Assembly: GCA_014894455.1 (NCBI GenBank)
Contig: JADBLN010000030.1
Location: 13,547-62,073, forward strand
Direction: 5' to 3'
Source of the DNA: Acidobacteriota bacterium
Lineage (GTDB): Bacteria; Acidobacteriota; Aminicenantia; Aminicenantales; Saccharicenantaceae
DNA: 48,527 nucleotides
Positions 27,564 to 36,533 of the stretch are shown piece after piece (the stretch's first letter is position 1; each line of letters begins with the position of its first letter). A program made the position numbers and the translations under genes. The notes under the pieces were generated by a model. The model saw only the letters and a program-made list of their open reading frames with translations, was not told the origin of the DNA and searched no databases.

Positions 27564-28061
27564 ATGACCCGAAAAACGATCGCCTTTATGATCGCGGCGG
27601 GGATGCTCCTCGGGCTGGCGGCGGCGCGGCCGGCCGGGGCCCAGTCCCGGGAGAACGAACGGCCTCTCGGCTTTTATATCAACCTCGGCTACGTCAACCT
27701 CAACGGCTACCCCAAGTGGATCGCGCTCGGTCCTGAGCTCGAACTGCGGCTCGGAAAGATCGTCAGCTTCAACCCGGAACTCTCGGTCTGGCTCCGGGAT
27801 TCCTTCGGGAACTCTGCCCATGTCGTCCCCGGCGTGACCGTGAACTTCAGGCTCCGGCGTTTTTTCTTCGGAGGAGGGGTCGTCCGGCGCATCTCCGACT
27901 GGGCCGAAGACGCCGGCGGCTGGCTCGTCCCCAAATTCCAACTGGGCTACCTGTCGGGCCCGACCAGGCTGTCCTTATCCCTTCACTACCTCAACCGGAC
28001 CGACGATATCGTCCTCGGTCTGAATTTCGGGTTCAGAATCGGTATCCGCCGGAGGGATTGA
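27564..28061 (+). CDS. Secreted/outer-membrane beta-barrel-like hypothetical protein
   Basis: Signal peptide MTRKTIAFMIAAGMLLGLAAARPAGAQS followed by alternating beta-rich sequence. Confidence 0.6.
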   Translation: MTRKTIAFMIAAGMLLGLAAARPAGAQSRENERPLGFYINLGYVNLNGYPKWIALGPELELRLGKIVSFNPELSVWLRDSFGNSAHVVPGVTVNFRLRRFFFGGGVVRRISDWAEDAGGWLVPKFQLGYLSGPTRLSLSLHYLNRTDDIVLGLNFGFRIGIRRRD

Positions 28062-28071
28062 CGCCCGGAGG

Positions 28072-29550
28072 CTAAAGCGCGGCCAGGGCCTTGAGGGCCA
28101 GGCTGTAGAGCCAGCGGTGGGACTTGTTGCCGTTGGTCAGGATGGCGATGCCGGTCCGCTTGTTCAGATTCCCGGCCAGGAAGGCCGTGTAGCCGTTGAC
28201 GCTGCCGCTGTGGGCGATGATCGTCTCGCCGTTGACGGTCGAAATCCACCAGGCCAGGCCGTAGCCGGACGTCTCGTTGAGCCAGCCGCCGTTGATCGGG
28301 CCGGCGAAGCGGTCGTACTGCCGCTTCATCATCTCCCGGAAGGTCGCCTCGCTCAAGAGCCGGCGCCCCTTGTAGACCCCGCCGTTGAGGTTGGCCATGA
28401 GCCAGCGGGCCTGGTCGATGGCCGTTCCATAGACGACGCCGGCCGGCCAGGCGTCGGCCTTGACCCAGTCCACGGGCCGGAAGACGCCGCCGCGCCGCCG
28501 CACGGGCATGTAGGGGATAGCCAGCCGCTCGGCCATGTCGGCCCGCGGCTCGAAGGCGGTGTCGCGCATCTCGACGGGGGTGAAGACGTTCTTCCGCATG
28601 TACTCCTTGAACGGAACGCCCGAGAACTTCTCGACGAGGTGGGCGACGAGGGTGAAGGCGATGTTGGAATAGAGGACGCGCGTCCCCGGCCGCCGGGCCA
28701 GCCGGAGCCGCCCGCGGAGGTAATCGACGAGCGACGGCGGTGCCTGATCCTCCCAGACGGCGTGCCGGCCGAAATCGGTTGGCAGGCCCGAAGTGTGGGT
28801 CAGGAGGTTGCGGAACGTCACGAGGTAGCGCTTGTTCTCGCCCTCGATCTTGAAGTCCGTGAGATAATCGTTGACCCGGTCGTCGAGCTTGAACTTGCCC
28901 TGCTCCATCTGCTGGAGGAGGGCCGTCGCCGACATCGTCTTGAAAGTCGAGGCGATGAGGTAGACGGTGTCGCAGGCGGCCGGGGTCTTGACCCGGACGT
29001 TGGACAGGCCGGCCGACCGCGTCCAGACGATGCGCTCGCCGGAGACGAGGACGACGGCCATGGACGGGATGCGGCCGACCTTGAGCAAGCGCTCGATCTC
29101 GGGGTCGAGGAGGGCGGCGAGGCGCGGGTCGTCGACGGGCGAGAACGGGCGCGCCGCGGCGGGGTCGGAGACGATGGCCGGGCCGAGCATCGGGTCGTCG
29201 TCGACGTCACCCTCGTACTCGTCGGGACCGGTCTCGAGGTCGGCGAACGCTCCCGTCGGACCGGAGTCACCTTCGGGGCCGATGGACGAGGACGGCGCGC
29301 CGACGCCGTTCCCGTTCTTGCCGTTCGGTCCGTTGGTCCCATCGGCCCGTCCGCCGATGATCTTCGTGGCCACGAAGAGGCCGATCGCGACGAGGGCCAG
29401 GACGACGAGGGCGATGTCGGCCGCCCGCCGCAGGCGCGAAAGCGACCGCTCGGTGGGGCGCGGGGAAGGCTCCGGCGCGGCGGGCAGGCCGGCGGCCGGA
29501 CCCGGGCCCTTCTTCGATCTCCGCTTCATAGGCTTGGCCATGCCGCTCAT
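28072..29550 (-). CDS. Serine hydrolase of the beta-lactamase (class C/PBP) family
   Basis: N-terminal TM; YLIASTFKTMSATALLQQMEQGKFKLDDRVNDYLTDFKI (SxxK); RNLLTHTSGLPTDF; GTRVLYSNIAF (YSN). Confidence 0.9.
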   Translation of the reverse strand: MSGMAKPMKRRSKKGPGPAAGLPAAPEPSPRPTERSLSRLRRAADIALVVLALVAIGLFVATKIIGGRADGTNGPNGKNGNGVGAPSSSIGPEGDSGPTGAFADLETGPDEYEGDVDDDPMLGPAIVSDPAAARPFSPVDDPRLAALLDPEIERLLKVGRIPSMAVVLVSGERIVWTRSAGLSNVRVKTPAACDTVYLIASTFKTMSATALLQQMEQGKFKLDDRVNDYLTDFKIEGENKRYLVTFRNLLTHTSGLPTDFGRHAVWEDQAPPSLVDYLRGRLRLARRPGTRVLYSNIAFTLVAHLVEKFSGVPFKEYMRKNVFTPVEMRDTAFEPRADMAERLAIPYMPVRRRGGVFRPVDWVKADAWPAGVVYGTAIDQARWLMANLNGGVYKGRRLLSEATFREMMKRQYDRFAGPINGGWLNETSGYGLAWWISTVNGETIIAHSGSVNGYTAFLAGNLNKRTGIAILTNGNKSHRWLYSLALKALAAL

Positions 29551-29582
29551 GTTGATCTCACGTCCGGTGAAAGATTATACCA

Positions 29583-29653
29583 CAGCGGCCGGGGCGGGCG
29601 GGCCCCCGGGCTTGCCCGGGGATCCGCTTCCGCCGCGAAGGCTCGTCCCTTGA
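29583..29653. repeat. Short copy of composite GC-rich element (module A only)
   Basis: Reverse complement starts tcaagggacgagccttcgcggcgga and ends gccccggccgctg, as in 18129-18291. Confidence 0.8.
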
Positions 29654-29716
29654 TGCCTTGTTTCGGAGGGCTCATCGCGAGTATGCTTCGTGGGCACGGA
29701 CGAAAGAGGTGAAGGC

Positions 29717-30595
29717 ATGCTAACGGCGAACCGCACGGTCTCACTGCTGGCTTTATCCGCCTGGGTCGCGATCGCGATGCCGGCGGAAGGCCAATCCCGC
29801 CCCGGCGGACCCAACCCCGACAAGCGTCTCGGCGCATGGGAAAGACAGCTCGTCCTGGCGCCGCAGCTCTACTCGCGGCTAACCTGGGCTGAGAGACGTC
29901 TCCGTCCCACCGGGCTCCGGAAGCTCGAGAAAATGGGACGGACGCTGGCGCCGGCCGTCGCCGCGGGAACCGGATTCCCTTCGCTCCGCGACCAGGCCGA
30001 GCAGGAGGTCGCCGCGTCTTTCGTGGGGCTCGCGGCCACGGACATCTCGGAAGCCGCTTTCATCGTCCTGTCCATGGCCACCAAGGACATGGACGACGAC
30101 ATCCGCATGATCATGGCCGAGATCAAGGCGACGAGCGCGGCCAAACAGAAGCTGCGGGACCTGATCAAGGAGCTCAACAGCTGGATTTCCCAGGAGATGT
30201 CCAAGCACCCGGGGTCCGAGGACATCGACAACGAAAAGGTGGAGAAGCCGGGAACGACGGCCGGCGCCGCCCGGCCCGCCGCAAAGACACCGGTCCCTCC
30301 CGTCCGCAGGATGACCCTCGAGACCAAGGCCTCGCCCGTGATCCATCTCGAGTATGTCAAAGCGCCCGTCATCCCGCCGCTCCCGCCGCGGAACCCCGGC
30401 TTGACGGTCTCCGGTCTCAAGTTCTTGCTGGACGATCTCCAGGGGAACCTCGACGGCATGAACGAGATGTCGGAGATGACCTCGCTGCGGCTCCAGATGA
30501 CCATGGACCGCCGCTCCAAGTTCATCCAAACGCTCTCCAACATGATGAAGAAAATCGGCACCACCCAAGAAACGCTCGCCCAGAACATCAAGTGA
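29717..30595 (+). CDS. Secreted alpha-helical hypothetical protein
   Basis: Signal peptide MLTANRTVSLLALSAWVAIAMPAEGQS; GAGGTGAAGGC Shine-Dalgarno-like; helical C-terminus MNEMSEMTSLRLQMTMDRRSKFIQTLSNMMKKIGTTQETLAQNIK. Confidence 0.7.
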   Translation: MLTANRTVSLLALSAWVAIAMPAEGQSRPGGPNPDKRLGAWERQLVLAPQLYSRLTWAERRLRPTGLRKLEKMGRTLAPAVAAGTGFPSLRDQAEQEVAASFVGLAATDISEAAFIVLSMATKDMDDDIRMIMAEIKATSAAKQKLRDLIKELNSWISQEMSKHPGSEDIDNEKVEKPGTTAGAARPAAKTPVPPVRRMTLETKASPVIHLEYVKAPVIPPLPPRNPGLTVSGLKFLLDDLQGNLDGMNEMSEMTSLRLQMTMDRRSKFIQTLSNMMKKIGTTQETLAQNIK

Positions 30596-30681
30596 GCGCG
30601 GACCGCATGTCGAGTACAAGGACTACAAGTTCTTCGAAGTCAAGGTCAGGACCGAAGTCCGGAAGGGCGGTTAGGTAGGCC

Positions 30682-30888
30682 TCAATCGTCGGGCAGGCCG
30701 GCCAGCTTGTCCTGGACGCGACGCAGCTCGTCCTGGACTTCCTTGAACAGCTTGGCTTTGAAGGCCAGGGTGTCGAGCGCCTTGGTTTCGTTCATGGTGC
30801 TCTTCAGCCGGTCGATCCGGGTGAGGATCTCCGCTTCGCGCCGGCGCAGCCGGGCGATCTCTTCTTTATTCAAGGGAAACTCAGGCAT
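30682..30888 (-). CDS. Small coiled-coil protein
   Basis: MPEFPLNKEEIARLRRREAEILTRIDRLKSTMNETKALDTLAFKAKLFKEVQDELRRVQDKLAGLPDD. Confidence 0.6.
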   Translation of the reverse strand: MPEFPLNKEEIARLRRREAEILTRIDRLKSTMNETKALDTLAFKAKLFKEVQDELRRVQDKLAGLPDD

Positions 30889-30973
30889 GCGTCGGTCCTA
30901 ACGATGTTTCTATTGTAGAGGGAACGGCCGGCCAGGGCAAGTTTAAGCTGGTACCTTCTTTTTTTCTTTTTCT

Positions 30974-33900
30974 TTATCTCAATAGCCGGACGGTCTGGAT
31001 CTCGAAGGACTTGAGCCGGACGGGGATCGACTCGGCCTCGACGGTTTCACTGCCACCCGTCCGCCTGGTCGTTATACCGAGGAAGAATCCACTTGCCAGC
31101 CGCACATCCGTGGCCCTGCCGGCGATCTCCCGAAGGCGGGCGACGGGTGTTCCGTCGGCGTCGAGCCAGAGCGCCTGGACGATGACGTTGGGCTGGTCGA
31201 CGGACAAGAACGATTCCCCCGCCGTCGTGATCCGGCCTTTGTTCCGGGCCGGGATCCAAGTCGCGATGAGCGGCGTGTGGACATCCCAGCCGAATCGGGA
31301 GGCGGCGACACGGTCCGAAGCGGGGGCCGCGCCGTTACCTGGATCGGCAGGCGGAGCGCTCGTCAGGCTATAGCGGAATTCGATTCGTCCCTCCTGGCTC
31401 GCCTTGAAATTCGTCATCCAATAGTTGTTCATGGCATAGGAAAAAACCCAGGCGTTCGCGAGGTCGAGGCGCGTGAGCCATTTTCCCGTGTTGATGTCGC
31501 CGAACTGGACGAGCGGCGCCTCTACGGGAGACCAGACGACCCGGGCGTCCTTTCCGGAAAACTCGACCCAGTTTTGGACCGTGTGCCAATCGAGGGTCGT
31601 GCCGGAGAGCTGTTCGGCCCCCGGGGCCATGTCGGCGTCGGCGATCTCGAACCGGACGTTCGGCCCGACCTGCCCCGATACGCCCGCCTCCGGCCGCTTT
31701 TCCCTGAGCGGGGAGGAAAGCGGACCGAGCTTGGCGCTGAGCGCGCCGGGCAACCCCGGCCCGACTTCGAACGGAAAGGCGAAATAGACGGCCTCGGGCG
31801 CGAACGTTTCCTCTTTATCGAGAATGTTGACGAGGTCGACGCGCTTGACGTCGTCGTAGAGGATGATGCGTTGCTCGAGTGACGGGCACATCTTCGGCGA
31901 ACTCTTGATGATGAGGCTTGCGGCCACCGGCCCCTGCCAGCCGGCCTCGACCTTGGCCGACTCGGGCGACCAGCGGTTGAACGCCGCCCGCTTGGTCATG
32001 TCGTCCACGGCCTTGCGGCCGCCGACGGGTTGCTCATAGATGTAGGCGTTGAGCGGCCAGGGGCAGGCCTTGTCGACGAGCTCGCGGCCGAGCTCCTTGT
32101 CGTAAAGACTCGAGATGCCTCCCGTCTTCGCGTCCACGGTGACACGGTAGAAGCGGTTTTCGATCGTATTGCCGCGAAACTCGGAGACCGGTCCTGCCGC
32201 TTGAACCGGCGCCCCGGACGCCTCTCCCGCCGTGACCGCGAACACGGCGTAGCCCATCGACGGGACGTTCTGCGCGAGGACCAGCATGGCGTCATCGCCC
32301 AGCATCTGGAACTTCGCGCCGCTGCCGAGGCGCCGGTCGACGACCCGGAGCTTCCCTTTCGCCTCGCGCAGCGGCCCGGCCGGAAGAGTCACGCGGACGA
32401 CGTCCGTCCTCGGCCAGGAGAGCGGGTTGAAGACGGCGAACTCGAATTCGCCGTCGGCGCTGATGAGCCGGACCAGGGCCTCGGTCCCACGCCGCAGGAG
32501 CGTCCGCGAGGCCTCCCGCGCCTCATAAGCGAAGCTCGACTTCGCCGCCCACTGGCCGCGGGCCAGTTCAGACTGCGGTTCGTCGATCGAATTGTAGGCC
32601 CCCCAGGTGTGCTCGTCGTAGAGCATGGCCAGCTCGTGGGCATCCCGGATCTGGCCCTCCGGGAAGCGGAAGGCCTTAGCCGGGTCGAGATTCGCCGCCA
32701 GCGCCGATATTTTTTCGGCCGAGACGAGGTCGCTGTGGGTCATGCGGTTGAGCCCGGTCTCGAAGGACGTCGAGGCGACGCCGTCGGTCCAGTAGTCGGG
32801 CCAGCCGAGCTTGTGGACGGGGAGTGATTTCCCGTAACCCTTCTCTAAGCGACCGAAAAATTCGCTCATCGTGGCCAGCCGGAGGCGCGGCGAGACGTAA
32901 CGCTCGTTCCATTCCTTGACCAGGTCGGAGAGGCCGCGCCCGGGCGGGCAGTTGTCCGTCGTCCAGGCCCCGATGTTGAAGGCGATGATGTCGTAGGGAT
33001 AATCGCCGCGCGCCTCGAGCTTGGCCAGATAGTTCCCGACTTTCGGGGCGCTTTTCGCGACCGGCTCGTGGAGGAGGAGCTCGTAGTTCCCGAACAGGTA
33101 ATGCTCGCCGTTCCAGTGGAGGATGCGGCTGCCGTCGGGCGATTCCCACCAAAAAGCGTTCGGCCGGCGGAGAGGGGCGCGGGAGCGCGTCTCGTTGATG
33201 CCTGTGGCGAAATAGCGGATGCCGGCCTGGGCGAAAACCTGGGGCAGGGCCCAGGAAAAGCCGGTGACGTCGTTGTTCATGGCCGAGCGGACCTCGAAAT
33301 CGTAGGTCCGGGCGTACTCCCGGGCCAGGTCGACGGAGCGTAGGAGTTCTTCGTGGGAGAAGCCGTCGGACTGATTGAGGTAGAGCCCGGACAGCTCGAC
33401 GCGGCCGGCACGGATGAGGTCGGCCAGGGCGCGGACATCGGCCTCGGGACGGGTCCGGATGAAATTCTGGAGGGCCCAGGAGATCTCGATGTTCCAGCGG
33501 AACCTGGCGTCGTCGGGATAGGCGTCAGTTTGCCGGCAATAGTCGATGACGGAGTCGAGGTATTCGACGTGGTTTTGGGCGACCCGCGTCTGAAGCTCGG
33601 TATAGCCGATGTCCGTGTGGGAATGATGGAAGAGATAGACGGACCAGCGGCGCTGGGGGGCAAGGGTGATCTCGCGGCTGAGGACGGTCGTACCGATCCT
33701 GACCTCGAAGCGCGCCCTGACGGGCTTCGCGGCCTCGAGAACGCGCGTCTCCACGACGTTCCTGCCGGGCTCGAGGCTGAGCGAGGTCACGTCCAGGCCG
33801 AGAGGCTTGCCGGCGATCCAAGCCTTGACGGAGGCCGGCGCGCCTGCGGGGCCGGCCTGGTCGATGATGAGTTGGACGACCTGCTTGACCACCGCCCCGT

Positions 33901-34093
33901 CCCTGACCAGGAAAACGGTCGGGACGACGTCGAGCGCGGGTTTCGTGACCTGGTTCACGGAGGGCCCGGACGCCGGCGCCGTCTGGGACGATGTCTCTCC
34001 ATGGGCGGACAGGACCGGCCCAGCGACAAGCGCGGCCAAGAGCAAGGGGACCGCGCAGATAAGGGCGGCTTTCCCGTTGTTTCTTTTTCGCAT
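30974..34093 (-). CDS. GH38-like alpha-mannosidase, secreted
   Basis: VYLFHHSHTDIGYTELQ...RWNIEISWALQNFIRT...SAMNNDVTGFSWALPQVFAQAGIRYFATGIN; signal peptide. Confidence 0.88.
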   Translation of the reverse strand: MRKRNNGKAALICAVPLLLAALVAGPVLSAHGETSSQTAPASGPSVNQVTKPALDVVPTVFLVRDGAVVKQVVQLIIDQAGPAGAPASVKAWIAGKPLGLDVTSLSLEPGRNVVETRVLEAAKPVRARFEVRIGTTVLSREITLAPQRRWSVYLFHHSHTDIGYTELQTRVAQNHVEYLDSVIDYCRQTDAYPDDARFRWNIEISWALQNFIRTRPEADVRALADLIRAGRVELSGLYLNQSDGFSHEELLRSVDLAREYARTYDFEVRSAMNNDVTGFSWALPQVFAQAGIRYFATGINETRSRAPLRRPNAFWWESPDGSRILHWNGEHYLFGNYELLLHEPVAKSAPKVGNYLAKLEARGDYPYDIIAFNIGAWTTDNCPPGRGLSDLVKEWNERYVSPRLRLATMSEFFGRLEKGYGKSLPVHKLGWPDYWTDGVASTSFETGLNRMTHSDLVSAEKISALAANLDPAKAFRFPEGQIRDAHELAMLYDEHTWGAYNSIDEPQSELARGQWAAKSSFAYEAREASRTLLRRGTEALVRLISADGEFEFAVFNPLSWPRTDVVRVTLPAGPLREAKGKLRVVDRRLGSGAKFQMLGDDAMLVLAQNVPSMGYAVFAVTAGEASGAPVQAAGPVSEFRGNTIENRFYRVTVDAKTGGISSLYDKELGRELVDKACPWPLNAYIYEQPVGGRKAVDDMTKRAAFNRWSPESAKVEAGWQGPVAASLIIKSSPKMCPSLEQRIILYDDVKRVDLVNILDKEETFAPEAVYFAFPFEVGPGLPGALSAKLGPLSSPLREKRPEAGVSGQVGPNVRFEIADADMAPGAEQLSGTTLDWHTVQNWVEFSGKDARVVWSPVEAPLVQFGDINTGKWLTRLDLANAWVFSYAMNNYWMTNFKASQEGRIEFRYSLTSAPPADPGNGAAPASDRVAASRFGWDVHTPLIATWIPARNKGRITTAGESFLSVDQPNVIVQALWLDADGTPVARLREIAGRATDVRLASGFFLGITTRRTGGSETVEAESIPVRLKSFEIQTVRLLR

Positions 34094-34214
34094 TTGAGGC
34101 CCTCCTTGGGTTTCAATCTAACATGCCCCGGGACCCGAGGTAAAGGTCCGGCCCAGCGGACCAGCCGTTTGACCGCCTGCGGCGGTTATGCCATCATAGA
34201 ATTTCGAGGACGAT

Positions 34215-35027
34215 ATGATAGCACGCCGAAGCGTCGTCACGACACTGATGGTCCTGACCATGGCCGCCCTGGTCTCGGGATACGCCAACGCGGCCGCTGC
34301 CCGGGCGGGCGACGCCGCGGCCGAGCCCCAGAAGAAGAAAAGCCAGGCCGGCGAAAAAAGCGCCCAGTACCAGTACGAAAAGGGCGCCATCGCCCTTCGT
34401 TACGGTCTCGCCGACGAAGCCATCCGTTACGGGAAGCTGGGCATCTCCCTAGACCCGGAGCACTTCAACTCCTGGAACCTCCTGGGGTCGGCCTATTACA
34501 CCAAGGCCGAGTATGGCCCCGCGGCCGAGGCCTACGGCAAGGCGGCGGCCCTCAAGCCGGACGCCGCGGACGTCCAGAGGAACCTCGGCATGGCCTGGAT
34601 CGAGCTCAAGGAGACAGAAAAGGCCAGCGCCGCCTTGAAAAAGGCTTTCGAGCTCGGCGAAGATGCCGAGGCCGCTTATAATCTGGGACGGCTTTTCTAC
34701 GTCGAAAAGAGGTTCGACGAGGCCCTGGAATACGCCCTCAAGTCCATCCAAAAAAATAGCGGGAGCGCCAAGGCGTACAACCTCAAAGGCGTCATCCTGA
34801 ACCAGATGGGGCGCTACGCCGAGGCCGCCGGGAGCTTCCAGGCCGGCCTCGTCCTGGCCCCCGAGGACATCGGCCTCCAGGTCAACCTGGGCGTCGCCTT
34901 CATCAACGCCAACGAGCCGGCCAAGGCCAAGGCCGTCTTCGAGGCGGTCCTTCCCAGCATCAAGGAACAGGCGTTGAAGGACCAGGTCGAGAACTACCTC
35001 AAGTCCATCAAGGACGCCGGGAACTAG
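34215..35027 (+). CDS. Tetratricopeptide-repeat protein
   Basis: LGISLDPEHFNSWNLLGSAYYTKAEYGPAAEAYGKAAALKPDAADVQRNLGMAWIELKETEKA and further TPR units. Confidence 0.9.
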   Translation: MIARRSVVTTLMVLTMAALVSGYANAAAARAGDAAAEPQKKKSQAGEKSAQYQYEKGAIALRYGLADEAIRYGKLGISLDPEHFNSWNLLGSAYYTKAEYGPAAEAYGKAAALKPDAADVQRNLGMAWIELKETEKASAALKKAFELGEDAEAAYNLGRLFYVEKRFDEALEYALKSIQKNSGSAKAYNLKGVILNQMGRYAEAAGSFQAGLVLAPEDIGLQVNLGVAFINANEPAKAKAVFEAVLPSIKEQALKDQVENYLKSIKDAGN

Positions 35028-35883
35028 CCCCGGAAAAGCGGGCTTCCATGGCTCGCAGGAAGGCCGTCCCTTTTTCGACGAAAGCCCGGCCGTCCGGACA
35101 GAGGTCCTGGAAAATCCCCCGTTCGAAGGCGAAATCCCCGAGGCTCGAATTGTAGGTCTCAAGCCCGACCGTACCGTCGAAGTCGATCTCAGCGAGCGTC
35201 CGAAAAACGACCTCCCAAGGCACGAGCCCGCCGCCGGGCACACCCCGGTCGTTCTCGCAGGCGTGGACGAGGGCGAGGCGCGGGCCGAGGACGCGCAGGC
35301 CCTCGGCGTAGTCGCGAACTTCCGTGATAGCGTGGTAGGTATCGAACGTGGCCTTGATGTTCGGGTGGCCGGCGAAGGCGATGAGCTGGGCGAGCCGGGC
35401 CGGGGTGTTGACAAGATGGGTCCGGAACCGGCTCATCGGCTCGAGGACGACGGCGACGCGCCGCGCGGCCGCATATTCGGCCAGGGCGTGGAGGCCTTCG
35501 GCGGCGCGGGGGAACTCGTCGGCCGGCGGGCGGCGGCGTTTGACGACGCCCGGATGCCCGTAGAGGCAGCCGGCGTACGCGGCGGCGCCTAGCTCGGCGG
35601 CGAGGTCGATCTGCCGCTTGTGCCAGGAGAGGCCGCGGACCCGGTCTCCGGCGTCGTCGGCCGAAAGGTCGCAGTCGAGCGGCCAGAGACCGCCCGGGCC
35701 GACGATGAGCTCGAGGCCGAGAGCGGCGGCGCGCCGGCCGGTCAGCCGCGGACTGAAGACGACGTCGTCGCCGACGGAAAGCTCGAACATGTCCAGACCC
35801 AGCTCCCGGGCGAGGTCGAGAAAACGCAGGTCGGCGTCCGACCAGCTCCGGGTGAAGAGGTAACAGTGGGCTCCGTATTTCAC
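35008..35883 (-). CDS. Sugar phosphate isomerase/epimerase (xylose isomerase-like TIM barrel)
   Basis: LARELGLDMFELSVGDD; VVLEPMSRFRTHLVNTPARLAQLIAFAGHPNIKATFDTYHA; HACENDRGVPGGGLVPWEVVFRTLAEIDFDGTVGLETY. Confidence 0.87.
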   Translation of the reverse strand: MKYGAHCYLFTRSWSDADLRFLDLARELGLDMFELSVGDDVVFSPRLTGRRAAALGLELIVGPGGLWPLDCDLSADDAGDRVRGLSWHKRQIDLAAELGAAAYAGCLYGHPGVVKRRRPPADEFPRAAEGLHALAEYAAARRVAVVLEPMSRFRTHLVNTPARLAQLIAFAGHPNIKATFDTYHAITEVRDYAEGLRVLGPRLALVHACENDRGVPGGGLVPWEVVFRTLAEIDFDGTVGLETYNSSLGDFAFERGIFQDLCPDGRAFVEKGTAFLRAMEARFSGASSRRP

Positions 35884-35948
35884 GGGCCAAAGATACCCCA
35901 GCTCCGCGGCGAGTTCAAGCCGAAGGGCGAAGGTGATATGATAGCCGC

Positions 35949-36173
35949 ATGAACTGGGTCACCGTCCACAAGACCAACGGAGTCACGGACGCGGAGATCC
36001 TCAAAAACATGCTCGAGTCCTTCGGCATTCCCGCCCGGGTGAGTTACGAGTCCGTTGGCAAGATCTACGGCTTGACCATGGACGGGATGGGTGTCGTCGC
36101 CCTTCTCGTGCCCGAAGACAGGGCCCGGGAAGCGCAGGACATCCTGGCCGAGCATTTCACGCCTGAAGCCTGA
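35949..36173 (+). CDS. DUF2007-family putative signal-transducing protein
   Basis: MNWVTVHKTNGVTDAEILKNMLESFGIPARVSYESVGKIYGLTMDGMGVVALLVPEDRAREAQDILAEH. Confidence 0.78.
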   Translation: MNWVTVHKTNGVTDAEILKNMLESFGIPARVSYESVGKIYGLTMDGMGVVALLVPEDRAREAQDILAEHFTPEA

Positions 36174-36189
36174 GAACCTCCTCATCGAT

Positions 36190-36471
36190 ATGGAGACGGG
36201 CCGATACGTTTCGGCCTGCCATACGTCTTATGGGGTGAAGACGGACGAAGACATGACATCCTTCGACGAGCTTTACGACATGTACCACGCGCACATCTGC
36301 CGATTCGCCATCGTCCGCAGCGAGACGCCGGTCAAGCGGCGGGCCGAGGGCGCGGGGGGAAGCGCGGGTCCGGAAAAATGCCCGAGCTGCGGCAAGACCG
36401 TCGAGGGCGGTTGGAAAGCCTGCCCGGCCTGCGGCGCGAGCCTCGACCCCGGGGACATCCGCCAAGCCTGA
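36190..36471 (+). CDS. Zinc-ribbon hypothetical protein
   Basis: C-terminal CPSCGKTVEGGWKACPACGASLDPGD; start at 36190 preferred. Confidence 0.6.
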   Translation: METGRYVSACHTSYGVKTDEDMTSFDELYDMYHAHICRFAIVRSETPVKRRAEGAGGSAGPEKCPSCGKTVEGGWKACPACGASLDPGDIRQA

Positions 36472-36472
36472 C

Positions 36473-36527
36473 CAAGAGGGGGTCAAACCTACCTTTTGCA
36501 GCAAAAGGTAGGTTTGACCCCCTCTTG
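36473..36527. repeat. Perfect 27-bp-arm inverted repeat with 1-nt loop, REP-like family 2
   Basis: CAAGAGGGGGTCAAACCTACCTTTTGC-A-GCAAAAGGTAGGTTTGACCCCCTCTTG, between convergent genes. Confidence 0.95.
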
Positions 36528-36533
36528 CCCTTC

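Noticed and set aside
28117-29712. 531-aa plus-strand ORF
   Set aside because: Antisense shadow of the serine hydrolase gene.
33353-34681. 442-aa plus-strand ORF
   Set aside because: Runs antisense to the GH38 gene and then out of frame through the TPR gene.
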